NCBI GenBank assembly: GCA_021775805.1
Contig: JAJFHD010000038.1
Span: forward strand, 1 to 64,000
Origin: Alphaproteobacteria bacterium
Lineage (GTDB): Bacteria; Pseudomonadota; Alphaproteobacteria; Rhizobiales; JAJFHC01
Direction: 5' to 3'
Length of the DNA stretch: 64,000 nt
The translations under genes and the position numbers were made by a program. The notes beneath the pieces are model-generated. The model saw only the letters and a program-made list of their open reading frames with translations, searched no databases and was not told where the DNA came from. The first letter of the stretch is position 1, and the number at the start of each line of letters is the position of its first letter. This document shows, in pieces, positions 17,804 to 29,081 of this stretch.

Positions 17804-20025
17804 GTGCCGGAAACGCCCAGATCGCCGACATTACCCCGCAAATCGTCTCCGAGCATGGTCTTTCTGCCGACGAATACGAGCGCATCCTGGAAATTCTGGG
17901 CCGCGAACCGAACATTACGGAACTGGGCATCTTCTCGGTGATGTGGAGCGAGCACTGCTCCTACAAGTCGTCGCGCGTGTGGCTGAAGAATTTCCCGACA
18001 ACCGGACCACAAGTTATCTGCGGACCGGGTGAAAACGCCGGAATCGTCGATATCGGCGACGGTCAGGCGGCCGTTTTCAAGATGGAAAGCCACAACCACC
18101 CCTCCTACATCGAACCCTATCAGGGTGCGGCTACCGGCGTCGGCGGCATCATGCGCGATGTCTTCACCATGGGCGCGCGGCCGGTCGCCAATCTCAATGC
18201 CTTGCGGTTCGGATCTCCCGATCACGAGAAGACCCGGCATCTGGTGTCAGGCGTCGTCGCCGGCATTGGCGGTTATGGCAACTGCATCGGGGTTCCGACA
18301 ATCGGCGGCGAGGTCAACTTTGACCCCTGCTACAACGGCAATATCCTGGTCAATGCCATGTGCGTTGGCCTCGTCGACAAGGACCGGATCTTCTACGCCG
18401 CGGCCAGCGGCGTCGGCAACCCGGTGGTTTATGTCGGCTCGAAGACCGGGCGCGACGGCATCCACGGTGCGACCATGGCTTCGGCCGAGTTCGACGACGA
18501 TTCGGAAGAAAAGCGACCCACCGTCCAGGTCGGTGACCCGTTCACTGAAAAGCTGCTGCTGGAAGCCTGTCTGGAACTGATGGCCGAGGACGCGATTATC
18601 GGCATCCAGGACATGGGCGCTGCTGGCCTGACCTCATCGTCGGTGGAAATGGGCGACAAGGGCGGGGTCGGCTTCGAGCTCGATCTGGACCATGTTCCCT
18701 GCCGCGAAGAGGCCATGACGGCCTACGAAATGATGCTGTCGGAAAGCCAGGAACGCATGCTCATGGTGCTGCGTCCGGGTCACGAGGACCAGGCTACCGA
18801 GATCTTCGAGAAATGGGGCCTCGACATCGCCGTTGTCGGGCACACGACCGACACAGGACGCCTCGTCGTCAAGCACGGCAGCAACCTCATGGCCGACATC
18901 CCGATCGGTGCCCTGGCCAACGACGGGCCCGTCTACAACCGTCCCTGGACCCCGACCGAACCCCAGGCGATGATTGCACCTGAAGATGTGCCTGCGCCGC
19001 TCAGTTACGCCGACACGCTGAGTGCCATGATGGCGTCGCCCGACCTTTGCTCGCGGCGCTGGATCTGGGAGCAATATGACCACATGGTCATGGGCGATAC
19101 AGTCATGCGTCCCGGCGGCGATGCCGGAGTCGTGCGCGTCCACGGCTCGAACAAGGGTCTGGCGATCACCACTGACGTCACCCCGCGCTATTGTTTCGCC
19201 GATCCTGTCGAGGGTGGCAAACAGGCTGTCGCCGAGGCCTGGCGGAACCTGACGGCGGTCGGTGCGGAGCCGCTGGCGATTACCGACTGCATGAATTTCG
19301 GCAGCCCCGAACGCCCGGAAATCATGGGACAGTTCGCCGGCTGCGTCGACGGCATGTCGCAGGCCTGTCTGGCCCTCGATTTCCCGGTCGTTTCCGGCAA
19401 CGTGTCATTCTACAACGAAAACAACGGCCAGGGCATTCATCCGACGCCCGCCGTGGGCGGCATCGGCCTGATGTCCGATATCGACCAGATGGCCACGATT
19501 GCCCTGAAAGATGTCGGCGACGCCCTCATTCTTGTTGGAGACGAACGTGGCCATCTTGGCCAATCGCTTTACCAGCGCGATATCGTCGGCAGAACTGAAG
19601 GTGCCCCGCCCCCGGTCGATCTTGCATCCGAACGTCGCAATGGCGATTTTTTGCGCGCATTGGTTACTCAGGGCACGGCAAAGGCCGTGCATGATTGCTC
19701 CGATGGCGGCCTCTACGTTGCCATCGCCGAAATGGCCCTGGCGTCCAATCTGGGTGCTGATGTAACGATCGCTGAATCGTCCCTGCCGCGTCATGCTCGC
19801 CTGTTTGGTGAAGATCAGGGGCGGTACGTCATTGCCGTGGCGCCGGATGCCGCCGCGTCGGTGGAACAGAACGCAGCCGATGCAGGGATTACGGCCGTCC
19901 GTATTGGCGTGACGGTGGAACAGCCTGTCCTGACGGTGGATGGCGCAGATGCCGTCAGGCTTGACGATCTGCGAAATGTTCACGAGGGCTGGTTGCCGAA
20001 ATTCATGGACGGCGCTACAACATAA
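17800..20025 (+). CDS. purL: Phosphoribosylformylglycinamidine synthase, PurL subunit
   Basis: 741 residues, the small-PurL length used together with PurS and PurQ. Shows [12 protein letters not shown], then [22 protein letters not shown], the metal/ATP site phrase [16 protein letters not shown], and in the second half [12 protein letters not shown] and [18 protein letters not shown]. It converts FGAR, ATP and ammonia to FGAM. Its start overlaps purQ by four bases. Confidence 0.96.
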   Translation: MSAGNAQIADITPQIVSEHGLSADEYERILEILGREPNITELGIFSVMWSEHCSYKSSRVWLKNFPTTGPQVICGPGENAGIVDIGDGQAAVFKMESHNHPSYIEPYQGAATGVGGIMRDVFTMGARPVANLNALRFGSPDHEKTRHLVSGVVAGIGGYGNCIGVPTIGGEVNFDPCYNGNILVNAMCVGLVDKDRIFYAAASGVGNPVVYVGSKTGRDGIHGATMASAEFDDDSEEKRPTVQVGDPFTEKLLLEACLELMAEDAIIGIQDMGAAGLTSSSVEMGDKGGVGFELDLDHVPCREEAMTAYEMMLSESQERMLMVLRPGHEDQATEIFEKWGLDIAVVGHTTDTGRLVVKHGSNLMADIPIGALANDGPVYNRPWTPTEPQAMIAPEDVPAPLSYADTLSAMMASPDLCSRRWIWEQYDHMVMGDTVMRPGGDAGVVRVHGSNKGLAITTDVTPRYCFADPVEGGKQAVAEAWRNLTAVGAEPLAITDCMNFGSPERPEIMGQFAGCVDGMSQACLALDFPVVSGNVSFYNENNGQGIHPTPAVGGIGLMSDIDQMATIALKDVGDALILVGDERGHLGQSLYQRDIVGRTEGAPPPVDLASERRNGDFLRALVTQGTAKAVHDCSDGGLYVAIAEMALASNLGADVTIAESSLPRHARLFGEDQGRYVIAVAPDAAASVEQNAADAGITAVRIGVTVEQPVLTVDGADAVRLDDLRNVHEGWLPKFMDGATT

Positions 20026-20062
20026 CTAATGTGTGCGGGTAAAATGTCGGGAGACAGTGTCC

Positions 20063-20299
20063 ATGCCGATGGATGCAGCTGAAATCGAATCGCTTATCAA
20101 GCAGAGCCTGCCTGACGCCGAGGTCTCTATCACCGACCTTCGTGGTGATGGCGACCACTATGCGGCAACGGTGGTTTCGTCGGCTTTCAAGGGAAAATCG
20201 AGAATTCAGCAGCATCAGCTTGTCTACAAGGCCCTGCAGGGCAATATGGGTACAGTGTTACACGCGCTCGCCCTGCAAACCTCTGCCCCGGACGATTGA
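20063..20299 (+). CDS. bolA: BolA/IbaG family protein
   Basis: 78 residues from the ATG at 20063, with GGGAGA upstream. Carries the BolA core: IESLIKQSLPDAEVSITDLRGDGDHYAATVVS, then FKGKSRIQQHQLVYKAL with the conserved His that helps bind a shared [2Fe-2S] cluster with monothiol glutaredoxin. The next gene is exactly such a glutaredoxin, so the pair probably acts in iron-sulfur trafficking. Confidence 0.92.
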   Translation: MPMDAAEIESLIKQSLPDAEVSITDLRGDGDHYAATVVSSAFKGKSRIQQHQLVYKALQGNMGTVLHALALQTSAPDD

Positions 20300-20346
20300 A
20301 CCTTTAAAACGCAAAACCGAGCGAAGATGAATTGGAATTTAGCGCT

Positions 20347-20685
20347 ATGAGCAACGATGCAGTACAGACCTGGATTGGCAACACGGTTCAGGAAAACGAA
20401 GTGGTGCTTTTCATGAAAGGCACCCCCAACTTTCCCCAATGCGGTTTTTCCGGACAGGTGGTCCAGATGCTCGATTACCTGGGCGTGCCGTTCAAGGGCA
20501 TTAACGTTCTTGAGAACGATGAAATCCGCAACGGGATCAAGGAATTCACCAACTGGCCGACCGTGCCTCAGCTCTACATCAAGGGTGAATTTGTCGGCGG
20601 TTGCGACATCATCCGCGAGATGTTCGAAAAGGGCGAATTGAAGTCCCACTTCGCCGAACAGGGCGTGGAACTCGCAGACGCCTGA
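20347..20685 (+). CDS. grxD: Monothiol glutaredoxin (Grx4/GrxD type)
   Basis: 112 residues with the CGFS active site at residues 32-35 (MKGTPNFPQCGFSGQ), the glutathione-binding WPTVPQLYIKGEFVGGCDI and a family C-terminus. CGFS glutaredoxins hold or pass [2Fe-2S] clusters with BolA partners. The start at ATG 20347 is five codons inside a longer frame; it matches the family N-terminus. The gene is 47 bp after bolA and is followed by a terminator. Confidence 0.94.
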   Translation: MSNDAVQTWIGNTVQENEVVLFMKGTPNFPQCGFSGQVVQMLDYLGVPFKGINVLENDEIRNGIKEFTNWPTVPQLYIKGEFVGGCDIIREMFEKGELKSHFAEQGVELADA

Positions 20686-20719
20686 GCACCGCCCGCGGTC
20701 AGCTGAATCAAAACCACAG

Positions 20720-20755
20720 AAAAAGACCGCAACTCCATGGAGTCGCGGTCTTTTT
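20720..20755 (+). terminator. Rho-independent terminator after grxD
   Basis: GACCGCAACTCC and GGAGTCGCGGTC form a 12-bp stem with one mismatch around a short ATG-containing loop, flanked by A5 on the left and T5 on the right. It lies about 35 bp past grxD and could act in both directions. Confidence 0.85.
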
Positions 20756-20785
20756 CATATGGAGAATGTGATATAGCGACCGTTT

Positions 20786-20864
20786 CCCGGCCGAAGCGCC
20801 GGGATCCACTCGCCCTGCCCCCAATTGCAGCAAGCGTGATTGGCCCCCGGCGCATCGGCCGGGG
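20786..20864. repeat. Paired GC-rich palindromes in the grxD-rpsD gap
   Basis: Two hairpins: CCCGGC-N6-GCCGGG at 20786-20803 and CCCCGGC-N6-GCCGGGG at 20845-20864. They resemble the ends of the dispersed repeat (copies A-C) but lack its middle, so a relation is possible and not proven. No gene is seen in the 20686-20995 gap. Confidence 0.4.
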
Positions 20865-20928
20865 AACGGCTTTCTATGAAGTAGACTATGAAGTAGAATT
20901 CTTCACGACTCTATCGGCAACGCCAAGC

Positions 20929-20960
20929 AAAAAAGGCGCCCCTCTTGGAGCGCCTTTTTC
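20929..20960 (-). terminator. Rho-independent terminator after rpsD
   Basis: Perfect arms AAAAAGGCGC and GCGCCTTTTT with a 10-base loop, starting about 36 bp beyond the rpsD stop on the minus strand; a T-run follows on either strand, so it may be bidirectional. Confidence 0.88.
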
Positions 20961-20995
20961 AAATTCCAGTTGTGCCCCTGTGAAGGGGCGTGCCG

Positions 20996-21613
20996 TTAGC
21001 GGGAGTAGAACTCGACCACCAGGTTCGGTTCCATGGTCACCGGATACGGCACATCGCCCAGTGCCGGAACCCGTGACAGCGAGGCAGTGAGTTTTTTGCC
21101 GTCGATGTCGAGATAATCGGGCGTTTCACGCTCGGTGCTCTGCTGGCCTTCGATGACCAGCGGCAGATCATGTGACTTTTGCTTCACTTCAACCACGTCG
21201 CCGACCTTAAGGCGGTAGCTCGGGATGTTGACCCGCCGGCCATTAACGCTGATATGACCATGGCTGACGAACTGACGTGCCGCAAACACCGTCGGCACGA
21301 ACATCGCGCGGTAGACCACCGCATCGAGCCTGCGCTCCAGAAGACCGATCAGGTTCTCGCCCGTGTCGCCTTTGAGGCGCGAGGCTTCCTTGTAGATGCC
21401 TTTGAACTGCTTTTCGGTGATGTTGCCGTAATAGCCTTTGAGTTTCTGTTTTGCGCGAAGCTGGATGCCGAAATCCGAAAGCTTCTGGCGCCGACGCTGA
21501 CCATGCTGGCCGGGGCCGTACTCACGCCGGTTTACCGGGCTCTTCGGGCGGCCCCAGAGATTCTCACTGAGCCGTCGATCAATCTTGTGTTTTGCCTGAA
21601 TCCGTTTGGACAT
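20996..21613 (-). CDS. rpsD: 30S ribosomal protein S4
   Basis: 205 residues with [22 protein letters not shown] near the N-terminus and the S4 RNA-binding domain ([50 protein letters not shown]). It starts assembly of the small subunit body. As in many alphaproteobacteria it is a lone gene outside the large ribosomal operon. The C-terminus LVVEFYSR is the family end. Confidence 0.97.
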   Translation of the reverse strand: MSKRIQAKHKIDRRLSENLWGRPKSPVNRREYGPGQHGQRRRQKLSDFGIQLRAKQKLKGYYGNITEKQFKGIYKEASRLKGDTGENLIGLLERRLDAVVYRAMFVPTVFAARQFVSHGHISVNGRRVNIPSYRLKVGDVVEVKQKSHDLPLVIEGQQSTERETPDYLDIDGKKLTASLSRVPALGDVPYPVTMEPNLVVEFYSR

Positions 21614-21790
21614 CGTGTTGTTTTACCTGTTTAATATGGTTACGTCGTCGAATATGAGGCATGCCCTCCTCTGTCCGTTTCCGGACCAACAGGCTCTTCA
21701 CGAAAATGCTCGGAACCGCAGGCATGCAGAAAACGCGGACCTAATAAAGCCCGCGCGTGGCAGTGTCATACACACGGACCGTGCAGATTG

Positions 21791-22618
21791 TCAAACTGAA
21801 AACAAGCGCGAGTGCCCGTCTGCTCCCGCATCCCCGAGGCCACATTCGTTGAGCCGGTTGCGAAGCCGTCCAGAAACAGGCACGACGGCTGTTGACAGGA
21901 ACTGCCCTGCTGGCCCCTGCTGCCCGGACCGGACCGGACCAACCCCCAGAAAATGGGCTACCCGGCGCGCAATCGCCGGCGCCGGATCAATCAGGCTTAC
22001 AGGCCATGGGCAGGCTTCGGCGATTTCGTCGGCAATCAATGGATAATGCGTGCACCCCAGCACAACCGTGTCGGTTCGCAAACCATCCTGCTCGACAAAG
22101 GCGCCTGAGATCTCGGCGGCAATCTGTTCGCGGTCGACCGCCACACCATCCAGGATTTGCTCCGCCAGCACGGCAAGCCGCGCCGCACCGGTCAGAGTGA
22201 CCGTGCAATGACCGGCAAAGGTTTCGATCAGGTCGAACGTGTAATCCCGTTCCACGGTGGCCGGCGTCGCCAGGACGCCTATGATTCCCGATCTTGTCGT
22301 CTCCGCGGCCACCTTGATCGCGGGTACCGTGCCGACAAACGGCACCTCGCAGCGTTCACGCAAGGCCGACAGGGCCGCTGTGCTCGCCGTATTGCAGGCG
22401 ATCACCACAACGCCAGGCCGGTACCGTTCTATGGCCGCCGACACGACCTCGACCACACGGCGCTGAACCACGCCCTCTTTCAGATCGCCATAGGGAAATC
22501 GGGCATTGTCCGCCAGATACACATACTCAGCGTTCGGCCTGATGGCGTGGATCGCCCGCAGTACACTCAGGCCGCCCAGGCCGGAGTCGAAGACCATTAC
22601 CCGGGCTCGGCCTGTCAT
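21791..22618 (-). CDS. murI: Glutamate racemase
   Basis: 275 residues. FDSGLGGLSVLRAI at the start, the two catalytic cysteines C75 (VIACNTAST) and C189 (VLGCTHYPL), and the YLADNARFPYG substrate loop. It makes D-glutamate for peptidoglycan. The start overlaps the stop of the methyltransferase gene upstream as ATGA. A 40-residue tail after the family core is more variable. Confidence 0.95.
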   Translation of the reverse strand: MTGRARVMVFDSGLGGLSVLRAIHAIRPNAEYVYLADNARFPYGDLKEGVVQRRVVEVVSAAIERYRPGVVVIACNTASTAALSALRERCEVPFVGTVPAIKVAAETTRSGIIGVLATPATVERDYTFDLIETFAGHCTVTLTGAARLAVLAEQILDGVAVDREQIAAEISGAFVEQDGLRTDTVVLGCTHYPLIADEIAEACPWPVSLIDPAPAIARRVAHFLGVGPVRSGQQGPAGQFLSTAVVPVSGRLRNRLNECGLGDAGADGHSRLFSV

Positions 22619-23430
22619 GGCTTGCCGCCGGGCTTGGGCCGCAGATGCTGGCGCACCAGGGACGCGATCACGCCCCGCAACGTCCGGATATCCTGCTCGG
22701 TCGGCGCCATGCGATGAAACATGTTGCGGATGTTGCGAACCATGGCAGGCCGTTTTTCGGGAGGTCGGAGGAACCCGGAATCGTCAAGTTCGCGTTCCAG
22801 ATGCTCAAAAAAGCCGACCACTTCGCCCTTTGTCGCCGGTCTCGTTCCGGGCATGCGCAAACCGGTCTCGGCCAATGCCTCACCTGTCGGCGCACCGTCC
22901 CCGTAGCTCAGTGGACCAAGCTTGAACCACTCATAGCCCAGCAGCAGAACCGCCTGCGCCAGGTTGAGAGAGGCAAAGGCAGGGTTCACGGGCGCCATAA
23001 GAATGGCATCGGCAAGGGCGATGTCATCGTTTGTGAGACCGGTGCGCTCGCGCCCGAAAAGGATGCCGGATTTCTGGTCCAGGTCGAGCCGGTGTTTGAT
23101 ACTCGCGACCGCTTCCGCCGGCGTTTCGACCTGTTTCACCATATCGCGGATACGCGCCGTCGTGGCATAGACAAAATGCAGATCCGCAACCGCCTCAGCC
23201 GTCGTGTCGTAGAGCTTGGCTCCATCGATCACCCAGTCGGCCCCCGATGCCGCTTTCGACGCATCGATGTTGGGCCAGCCATCGCGCGGCGCCACAATCC
23301 GCATTTCGCTGAGGCCGAAATTGGCCATGGCCCGGGCAGCCATGCCGATGTTCATGCCGAGCTGCGGTTCCACCAGAATGATTGCCGGCCCGCCTTCGAC
23401 CGATTCCCGCCTGTGGTCCGTTCCTGCCAT
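22615..23430 (-). CDS. trmJ: tRNA 2'-O-methyltransferase, TrmJ-like (SpoU/TrmH family)
   Basis: 271 residues of a SPOUT fold. Motif 1 IILVEPQLGMNIGMAARAMANFGLSEMRIVAPRDGWPN, motif 2 GILFGRERTGLTNDDIALAD, and motif 3 VNPAFASLNLAQAVLLLGYEW form the knotted SAM site as in TrmJ, which methylates the ribose at tRNA position 32. A helical C-terminal part (residues about 190-271) is typical of TrmJ. The start at 23430 has GGAG ten bases upstream. Coupled to murI by a 4-base overlap. Confidence 0.86.
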   Translation of the reverse strand: MAGTDHRRESVEGGPAIILVEPQLGMNIGMAARAMANFGLSEMRIVAPRDGWPNIDASKAASGADWVIDGAKLYDTTAEAVADLHFVYATTARIRDMVKQVETPAEAVASIKHRLDLDQKSGILFGRERTGLTNDDIALADAILMAPVNPAFASLNLAQAVLLLGYEWFKLGPLSYGDGAPTGEALAETGLRMPGTRPATKGEVVGFFEHLERELDDSGFLRPPEKRPAMVRNIRNMFHRMAPTEQDIRTLRGVIASLVRQHLRPKPGGKP

Positions 23431-23646
23431 CGATTACTCCGATTGTTCCCGCATCGCGCCTTCATCTACACAGCTTGCAATCGCCTGCGTCAAAGCTGCC
23501 ATACGCCATAGGTTGGGTTTTATCAATCGCGCGACAGTGCTATAGGGAGCGCGCAAGGCGGTTTGCGGTGCTCCAGACAACAAGATCCTGCACCAAACTG
23601 CCCATCCACAATTCAAGTGTTCACCCTACTCACCGAGGTCCCCACA

Positions 23647-24861
23647 ATGTCCAAGATCAAGGTCGAAAATCCAGTTGTCGAACTCGACGGCGACGAAATG
23701 ACCCGCATCATCTGGCAGTTCATTAAAGACAAGCTGGTTCACCCCTATCTGGATCTGGAGCTGAAATACTACGATCTTGGCATTGAAAGCCGGGACGAAA
23801 CCGAAGATCAGATCACGATCGACGCCGCCAATGCGATCAAGCAGTATGGCGTCGGCGTCAAGTGCGCAACGATTACCCCGGATGAAGGCCGGGTTGAAGA
23901 GTTCGGCCTCAAGAAGATGTGGCGTTCACCCAACGGCACCATCAGGAATATTCTCGGCGGCACAGTGTTTCGCGAGCCGATCATCTGCAAAAACGTGCCC
24001 AGGCTTGTGCCCGGTTGGACCGATCCCATTGTCGTCGGGCGTCATGCCTTTGGTGACCAGTACCGGGCAACCGACTTTCTGGTCCCGGGCAAAGGCAAGT
24101 TGACCATCAAGTGGGAAGCCGAAGACGGGTCGGAAACCATCGAGCGGGAGGTTTTTGACTTCCCCGAGTCCGGTGTCGCGCTCTCCATGTACAATCTGGA
24201 CGACTCGATCAGGAACTTTGCCCGGGCCTGTTTTGCCTTTGGCGTCAATCGCAAGTGGCCGGTTTACCTGTCCACCAAGAACACCATCCTCAAGGCCTAC
24301 GACGGCCGCTTCAAGGATCTCTTCGAGGAAATCTTCGAAGCCGAATTCAAGGACCAGTTCGAGGCCGCCGGCATCATCTACGAACATCGTCTGATCGACG
24401 ACATGGTCGCTGCGGCGCTCAAGTGGAGCGGCAAGTTCATCTGGGCCTGCAAGAACTATGACGGCGACGTCCAGTCCGACACCATAGCTCAGGGGTTTGG
24501 CTCGCTCGGCCTCATGACCAGCGTCCTGCTGACCCCCGATGGCAACACTGTCGAAGCAGAGGCCGCCCACGGCACCGTCACACGCCACTTCCGCAATCAC
24601 CAGAAAGGCGAGGAAACCTCGACCAATTCGATCGCGTCGATCTTCGCCTGGACCCGCGGCCTGGCGCACCGCGCCAAGCTCGACGACAACAAGGCCCTGG
24701 CGGACTTCGCGCTGACACTCGAAAAGGTTTGCGTCGATACGGTCGAGAGCGGCTTCATGACCAAGGATCTGGCCCTCCTGGTCGGCGCCGAGCAATCCTG
24801 GCTGTCGACAACCGGTTTCCTCGACAAGATCGACGAGAACCTTCAGAAGGCCATGAGTTGA
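23647..24861 (+). CDS. icd: NADP-dependent isocitrate dehydrogenase (homodimeric, eukaryote-like type)
   Basis: 404 residues from ATG 23647 ([23 protein letters not shown]). Shows the family's [18 protein letters not shown] substrate loop, [56 protein letters not shown] and the NADP region [34 protein letters not shown]. It converts isocitrate to 2-oxoglutarate in the TCA cycle. An in-frame upstream extension has no family similarity. Confidence 0.97.
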   Translation: MSKIKVENPVVELDGDEMTRIIWQFIKDKLVHPYLDLELKYYDLGIESRDETEDQITIDAANAIKQYGVGVKCATITPDEGRVEEFGLKKMWRSPNGTIRNILGGTVFREPIICKNVPRLVPGWTDPIVVGRHAFGDQYRATDFLVPGKGKLTIKWEAEDGSETIEREVFDFPESGVALSMYNLDDSIRNFARACFAFGVNRKWPVYLSTKNTILKAYDGRFKDLFEEIFEAEFKDQFEAAGIIYEHRLIDDMVAAALKWSGKFIWACKNYDGDVQSDTIAQGFGSLGLMTSVLLTPDGNTVEAEAAHGTVTRHFRNHQKGEETSTNSIASIFAWTRGLAHRAKLDDNKALADFALTLEKVCVDTVESGFMTKDLALLVGAEQSWLSTTGFLDKIDENLQKAMS

Positions 24862-24878
24862 TCCATTCGGCCGCACAA

Positions 24879-24918
24879 GCGTGGGGGCTCCCGGCAACCT
24901 TGTCGGGAGTCCCCACGC
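24879..24918. terminator. Shared hairpin between icd and the convergent channel gene
   Basis: GCGTGGGG and CCCCACGC, continued by CTCCCG/CGGGAG around a 10-base loop, with one bulged base on each arm. It sits 17 bp after icd and 8 bp after the channel stop on the other strand. No long T-run follows, so it may need help or mainly protect 3' ends. Confidence 0.7.
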
Positions 24919-24926
24919 TTCGGATT

Positions 24927-26126
24927 TCAACCCAGATGTTCCGGCGTGTCCGAGGCCATCACCCCGCGTGTGACGGACGCCTCCTGGACCCGTTCGCGAA
25001 TTTCAGGATGCTCTTTCATCAGATACTCAAAATCGTGCCGGTCAAGCAGCAGAAGATCGCAGCGGGTCAATGCCTTGGCCGAGCGCACATAACGGGTATG
25101 CCGGTCGAGCAAGGCCGACTCACCGAAAAAATCGCCGGCATCGATCTCCGCCGTACGGTTCAGCAGCTGTAATTCCACCCTCCCCGACGCCACGAAATGC
25201 AGCGACTGGATTTCATCGTCCTCGCTGAGCACAATCGCGCCCGCGGGATACGAAAGGGCCCGCAACTGGGTCACGATCTTGGCAATCGACGCCGCATCGA
25301 GAGTGCTGAACAGGGGCACGTCGACAACCATGCTCCAGGTCACGACAAATTCGCGCCGATTGATCTCTTGGGCGAACCCTGTGGCCAATATTCCGATCGG
25401 AAGCGCGAACATGCCAAGTCCGAAGAGCATGACCACCGCACCGAAAATCTTGCCGGCCTGGGTGATCGGCGTGACATCGCCATAGCCAACCGTCGTCAGT
25501 GTGGCAATCGCCCACCAGGCCGCCGCCGGAACGCTGCTGAACACCTCAGGCTGCGCGTCATGTTCAAGGTAATACATCACCGTGGAGGCGGTCAGCAGCA
25601 TCGCCAGCATGACAATCCCGGCACCGACAAACGCCCGGCGTTCGCTCGCCATCACCCGCCCAAGGGTCTGGAGGGCGGGCGAATACCGTGCCAGCTTGAA
25701 AAAACGCAGCAGGCGCAGTACCCGCAACACCCGCAGATCCAGCGCAAAGAACACACTCAGATAGAACGGCAGGATCGCCAGCAGATCGATGATCAGCATG
25801 GGACGGCAGGCAAACTGCAACCGGGCCTTCCATGCCGGCAGATGGCGCAGGCGTGAAAGCTCCACGCACGTCCACAGACGAAGCACATACTCAATCGTGA
25901 AGATGATCACGGAAACGACGTTGAAGACTTCCAGAACCGGTCCGAATTGCGCATAAATGCTGTCAACGGTTTCCAGGACAAACGCGAATACGTTGGCGAT
26001 GATCAGAACGACAATCGCCCCGTCGAACAGAGAGCTGACGGTATCGCCGCCATGGGCTGCTTCGACAACTTCACGAACCCGGGTCCGGGCCCGGCGATAG
26101 CGGCTTTGATTCTGGACGGGCATCAA
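24927..26126 (-). CDS. Voltage-sensor K+ channel with C-terminal cyclic-nucleotide-binding domain
   Basis: 399 residues. Six membrane segments lie between about residues 30 and 255; S4 is RVLRVLRLLRFFKLAR with arginines every third residue (132, 135, 138, 141), and the pore has the potassium filter TTVGYGD at 211-217. Residues about 275-390 form a cNMP-binding domain with GDFFGESALLDRHTR, whose Glu and Arg match the phosphate-binding cassette of MlotiK1-like channels. It probably conducts K+ across the inner membrane under cyclic nucleotide control. It lies 30 bp downstream of alaS, possibly co-transcribed. A class III cyclase is encoded 31 kb away, but a link is only speculation. Confidence 0.88.
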   Translation of the reverse strand: MMPVQNQSRYRRARTRVREVVEAAHGGDTVSSLFDGAIVVLIIANVFAFVLETVDSIYAQFGPVLEVFNVVSVIIFTIEYVLRLWTCVELSRLRHLPAWKARLQFACRPMLIIDLLAILPFYLSVFFALDLRVLRVLRLLRFFKLARYSPALQTLGRVMASERRAFVGAGIVMLAMLLTASTVMYYLEHDAQPEVFSSVPAAAWWAIATLTTVGYGDVTPITQAGKIFGAVVMLFGLGMFALPIGILATGFAQEINRREFVVTWSMVVDVPLFSTLDAASIAKIVTQLRALSYPAGAIVLSEDDEIQSLHFVASGRVELQLLNRTAEIDAGDFFGESALLDRHTRYVRSAKALTRCDLLLLDRHDFEYLMKEHPEIRERVQEASVTRGVMASDTPEHLG

Positions 26127-26156
26127 CTCCTCCGAGTCCGGCGCCGGCCGGTTTCG

Positions 26157-28823
26157 TCAAGCCGGGCCGATCAACGCGGTTATGGCCTCAAGAGCGGCGT
26201 CAGCTTTGGTTCCGTCAGGACCGCCGGCCTGCGCCATGTCGGGCCGCCCACCGCCGCCTTTACCTCCCAGCGCGGATGCACCGGCCTGGACGAGATCCAC
26301 GGCGTTGTAGGTCGCGACAAGATCGTCGGTAACGCCAACGGCAATTCCGGCCCGGCCCTCATCGTTCACACCGACAATGGCGACAACGCCCGAACCGATC
26401 TTGTTCTTACCGTCGTCCACGAGACCGCGCAGGTCCTTCGGATTGATGCCCTTGAGGGCACGGGCCATGACCTTTATGTCGCCAATCTCGCGGATCCCGT
26501 CATCGGCGTTACCGCCACCGCCGCCAAGGGCGAGTTGACGCTTGGCATCAGCCAGTTCGCGTTCAAGGGTGCGGCGTTCGTCGACCAGGGCTTTGACTCG
26601 GTCTGTCAGATCCTGCGGCGAGGCCTTGAGCAAGTCGGCTGCCTCCCGGACCCGGCGATCCTGTTCGTCGAGATAAGCGCGGGCTTCAGGCCCAGTGAGA
26701 GCTTCGATCCGGCGCACGCCGGCAGCCACGGCGCTTTCCGACACGACTTTCACAAGCCCGATATCGCCTGTGCGCCGCACGTGGGTCCCACCGCAAAGTT
26801 CGACCGAGTAAACGCCGTTCGATATGTCCTTGTCATGACGCGTGCCCATCGAAACGACGCGGACTTCCTCGCCGTATTTTTCGCCAAACAGGGCAAGCGC
26901 ACCGGATTCAATCGCATCGTCGACGGTCATCAGACGCGTTGTCACCGGCTCGTTCTGCAAAATCACCCGATTGGCGATGTCTTCGACATCCTTCAATTCA
27001 TCGAGCGAAATCGACTTGGGGTGACTGACATCAAATCGCAACCTTCCCGGTTCTACCAGAGATCCCTTCTGGGCCACATGGGCGCCTAAGGTCTCCCGCA
27101 GAGCTTCGTGAAGCAGATGGGTTGCCGAATGGTTGGCTCGGGTGCCTGAGCGAAGGGCACCGTCAACCTTGAGTTCCAACGCGTCTCCGACCGACACCGT
27201 GCCGGAAGTAACAGTCACTGTGTGCACGAACAGATCGCCAAGCTTTTTCTGGGTGTCCTGGACCTCGAGCGTCACGCCCTCGGTATTGGACATCGTGCCC
27301 CGGTCGCCGACCTGACCGCCGGATTCGCCATAAAACGGCGTCTGATTCAGAATGACCTGGGTAGACTGGCCTTCCGACGCGGTTCCAACGATCTCGTCGT
27401 CGACAACCAGCGCCAGTACAACGCCCTCGGCTTCTTCGGTCTCATATCCCAGAAACTCCGTGGCGCCGTGGGTTTCGCGCAGTCCGAACCAGATATGTTC
27501 CGTGGCCGCACCGCCCGAGCCCGACCAGGCCGCCCGGGCGTCCTCGCGCTGGCGCTCCATCGCGGCATCAAACGCTGCATTGTCCACGGTAATGCCCCGC
27601 GGCCTGAGCGCATCTTCCGTCAGGTCCAGGGGAAATCCGTAGGTGTCGTAGAGTTTGAACGCCACGTCGCCTGAAAACTTGTCGCCGTCGCCAAGGCCGC
27701 CGGACGCCTCATCCAGCATCTTGAGGCCGCGTTCCAGGGTCTTTTTAAACCGAGTCTCTTCGAGTTTAAGGGTCTCGGTAATGAGCGCTTCGGCACGGTG
27801 GAGCTCCGGGTAGGCCTGGCCCATCTCGTGCACCAGGGTGGGCACCAACCGCCATATCATGGGCTCGCGGACGCCCAACAGTTCCGCGTGACGCATGGCA
27901 CGCCGCATGATCCGGCGCAACACATATCCACGTCCCTCGTTGGACGGCAGAACGCCGTCGGCAATCAAAAAACTTGTTGCCCGCAGATGATCGGCAATCA
28001 CCCGGTGGCTGACCATATGGGCCCCGTCAGCCGCCACCTGCGACGCTTCAACCGACGCCTGGATCAGGGTCCGCATCAGATCCGTCTGGAAAATGTCATG
28101 AGAGCCCTGCAACAGCGAGGTAATCCGTTCCAGCCCCATGCCGGTATCGATGGACGGACGTGGAAGATTGACCCGTTCCTCCAGCGACAATTGCTCATAC
28201 TGCATGAACACCAGATTCCAGATCTCAATGAAACGATCGCCATCCTCATCCGGGCTGCCCGGGGGACCGCCGGGAATATGATCGCCGTGATCGTAGAATA
28301 TCTCCGAACACGGCCCGCATGGCCCGGTGTCCCCCATCGACCAGAAATTATCGCTTGTCGGGATCCTGATGATCCGGGATTCCGGAATCCCGGCGATTTT
28401 CTTCCACAGATTCAGCGCGTCGTCATCTTCGGAAAACACCGTCACAAGTAGCCGGTCCGTTGCCAGGCCAAATTCTCTGGTGACCAGGTTCCATGCCAGT
28501 TCTATGGCGCGGTCCTTGAAATAGTCGCCAAAGGAGAAGTTTCCGAGCATTTCGAAAAACGTGTGATGGCGCGCCGTATAACCCACATTATCGAGATCGT
28601 TGTGCTTGCCGCCTGCACGGACGCATTTTTGGGACGTCACCGCACGATCGTAGGGACGTTTCTCAACACCGGTAAATACGTTCTTGAACTGCACCATCCC
28701 CGCGTTGGTAAACATCAGTGTCGGGTCATTGACCGGCACAAGCGGTCCCGACGGTACGATCTCGTGGTCATGGTCGTCAAAATATTTGAGAAACGTCGTT
28801 CTGATTTCGTTCATCGAAGACAT
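26157..28823 (-). CDS. alaS: Alanyl-tRNA synthetase
   Basis: 888 residues. N-terminal [37 protein letters not shown] (motif 1) and [33 protein letters not shown] (motif 2), editing domain with [14 protein letters not shown] and the CGGTHV zinc-binding motif, and a C-Ala domain ending in a [12 protein letters not shown] phrase. The start is placed at ATG 28823; an ATG three codons later (28814) is equally possible, and the longer reading to 28865 lacks support. Confidence 0.96.
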   Translation of the reverse strand: MSSMNEIRTTFLKYFDDHDHEIVPSGPLVPVNDPTLMFTNAGMVQFKNVFTGVEKRPYDRAVTSQKCVRAGGKHNDLDNVGYTARHHTFFEMLGNFSFGDYFKDRAIELAWNLVTREFGLATDRLLVTVFSEDDDALNLWKKIAGIPESRIIRIPTSDNFWSMGDTGPCGPCSEIFYDHGDHIPGGPPGSPDEDGDRFIEIWNLVFMQYEQLSLEERVNLPRPSIDTGMGLERITSLLQGSHDIFQTDLMRTLIQASVEASQVAADGAHMVSHRVIADHLRATSFLIADGVLPSNEGRGYVLRRIMRRAMRHAELLGVREPMIWRLVPTLVHEMGQAYPELHRAEALITETLKLEETRFKKTLERGLKMLDEASGGLGDGDKFSGDVAFKLYDTYGFPLDLTEDALRPRGITVDNAAFDAAMERQREDARAAWSGSGGAATEHIWFGLRETHGATEFLGYETEEAEGVVLALVVDDEIVGTASEGQSTQVILNQTPFYGESGGQVGDRGTMSNTEGVTLEVQDTQKKLGDLFVHTVTVTSGTVSVGDALELKVDGALRSGTRANHSATHLLHEALRETLGAHVAQKGSLVEPGRLRFDVSHPKSISLDELKDVEDIANRVILQNEPVTTRLMTVDDAIESGALALFGEKYGEEVRVVSMGTRHDKDISNGVYSVELCGGTHVRRTGDIGLVKVVSESAVAAGVRRIEALTGPEARAYLDEQDRRVREAADLLKASPQDLTDRVKALVDERRTLERELADAKRQLALGGGGGNADDGIREIGDIKVMARALKGINPKDLRGLVDDGKNKIGSGVVAIVGVNDEGRAGIAVGVTDDLVATYNAVDLVQAGASALGGKGGGGRPDMAQAGGPDGTKADAALEAITALIGPA

Positions 28824-29001
28824 GGCGCGCCCGTCACATGTTGGCACACAAGACCCGGTCGACACCCAAAAGAGAGCGTTGTTTGACCGCGCCAGTGTGG
28901 AAAAGTCATATCAAGCAGTGCTTTTACAATGCGCCCACAATGGTGTCCAGACAACCGTCATGGGACATCGGCAAGTTGCCGCGCACATCTTGAGTACAAT
29001 C

Positions 29002-29033
29002 ACAAAAAAGAGGCGCTTCCGCGAAGGAAGCGC
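29002..29033 (-). terminator. Rho-independent terminator after recA
   Basis: On the minus strand GGCGCTTCC-N5-GGAAGCGCC is a perfect 9-bp stem followed by TCTTTTTTGT. It begins about 48 bp past the recA stop. Confidence 0.93.
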
Positions 29034-29081
29034 CCCAGAAGGGGACCGTAGGACCGGTCCGGGGGATAAGAATGGATCTTG

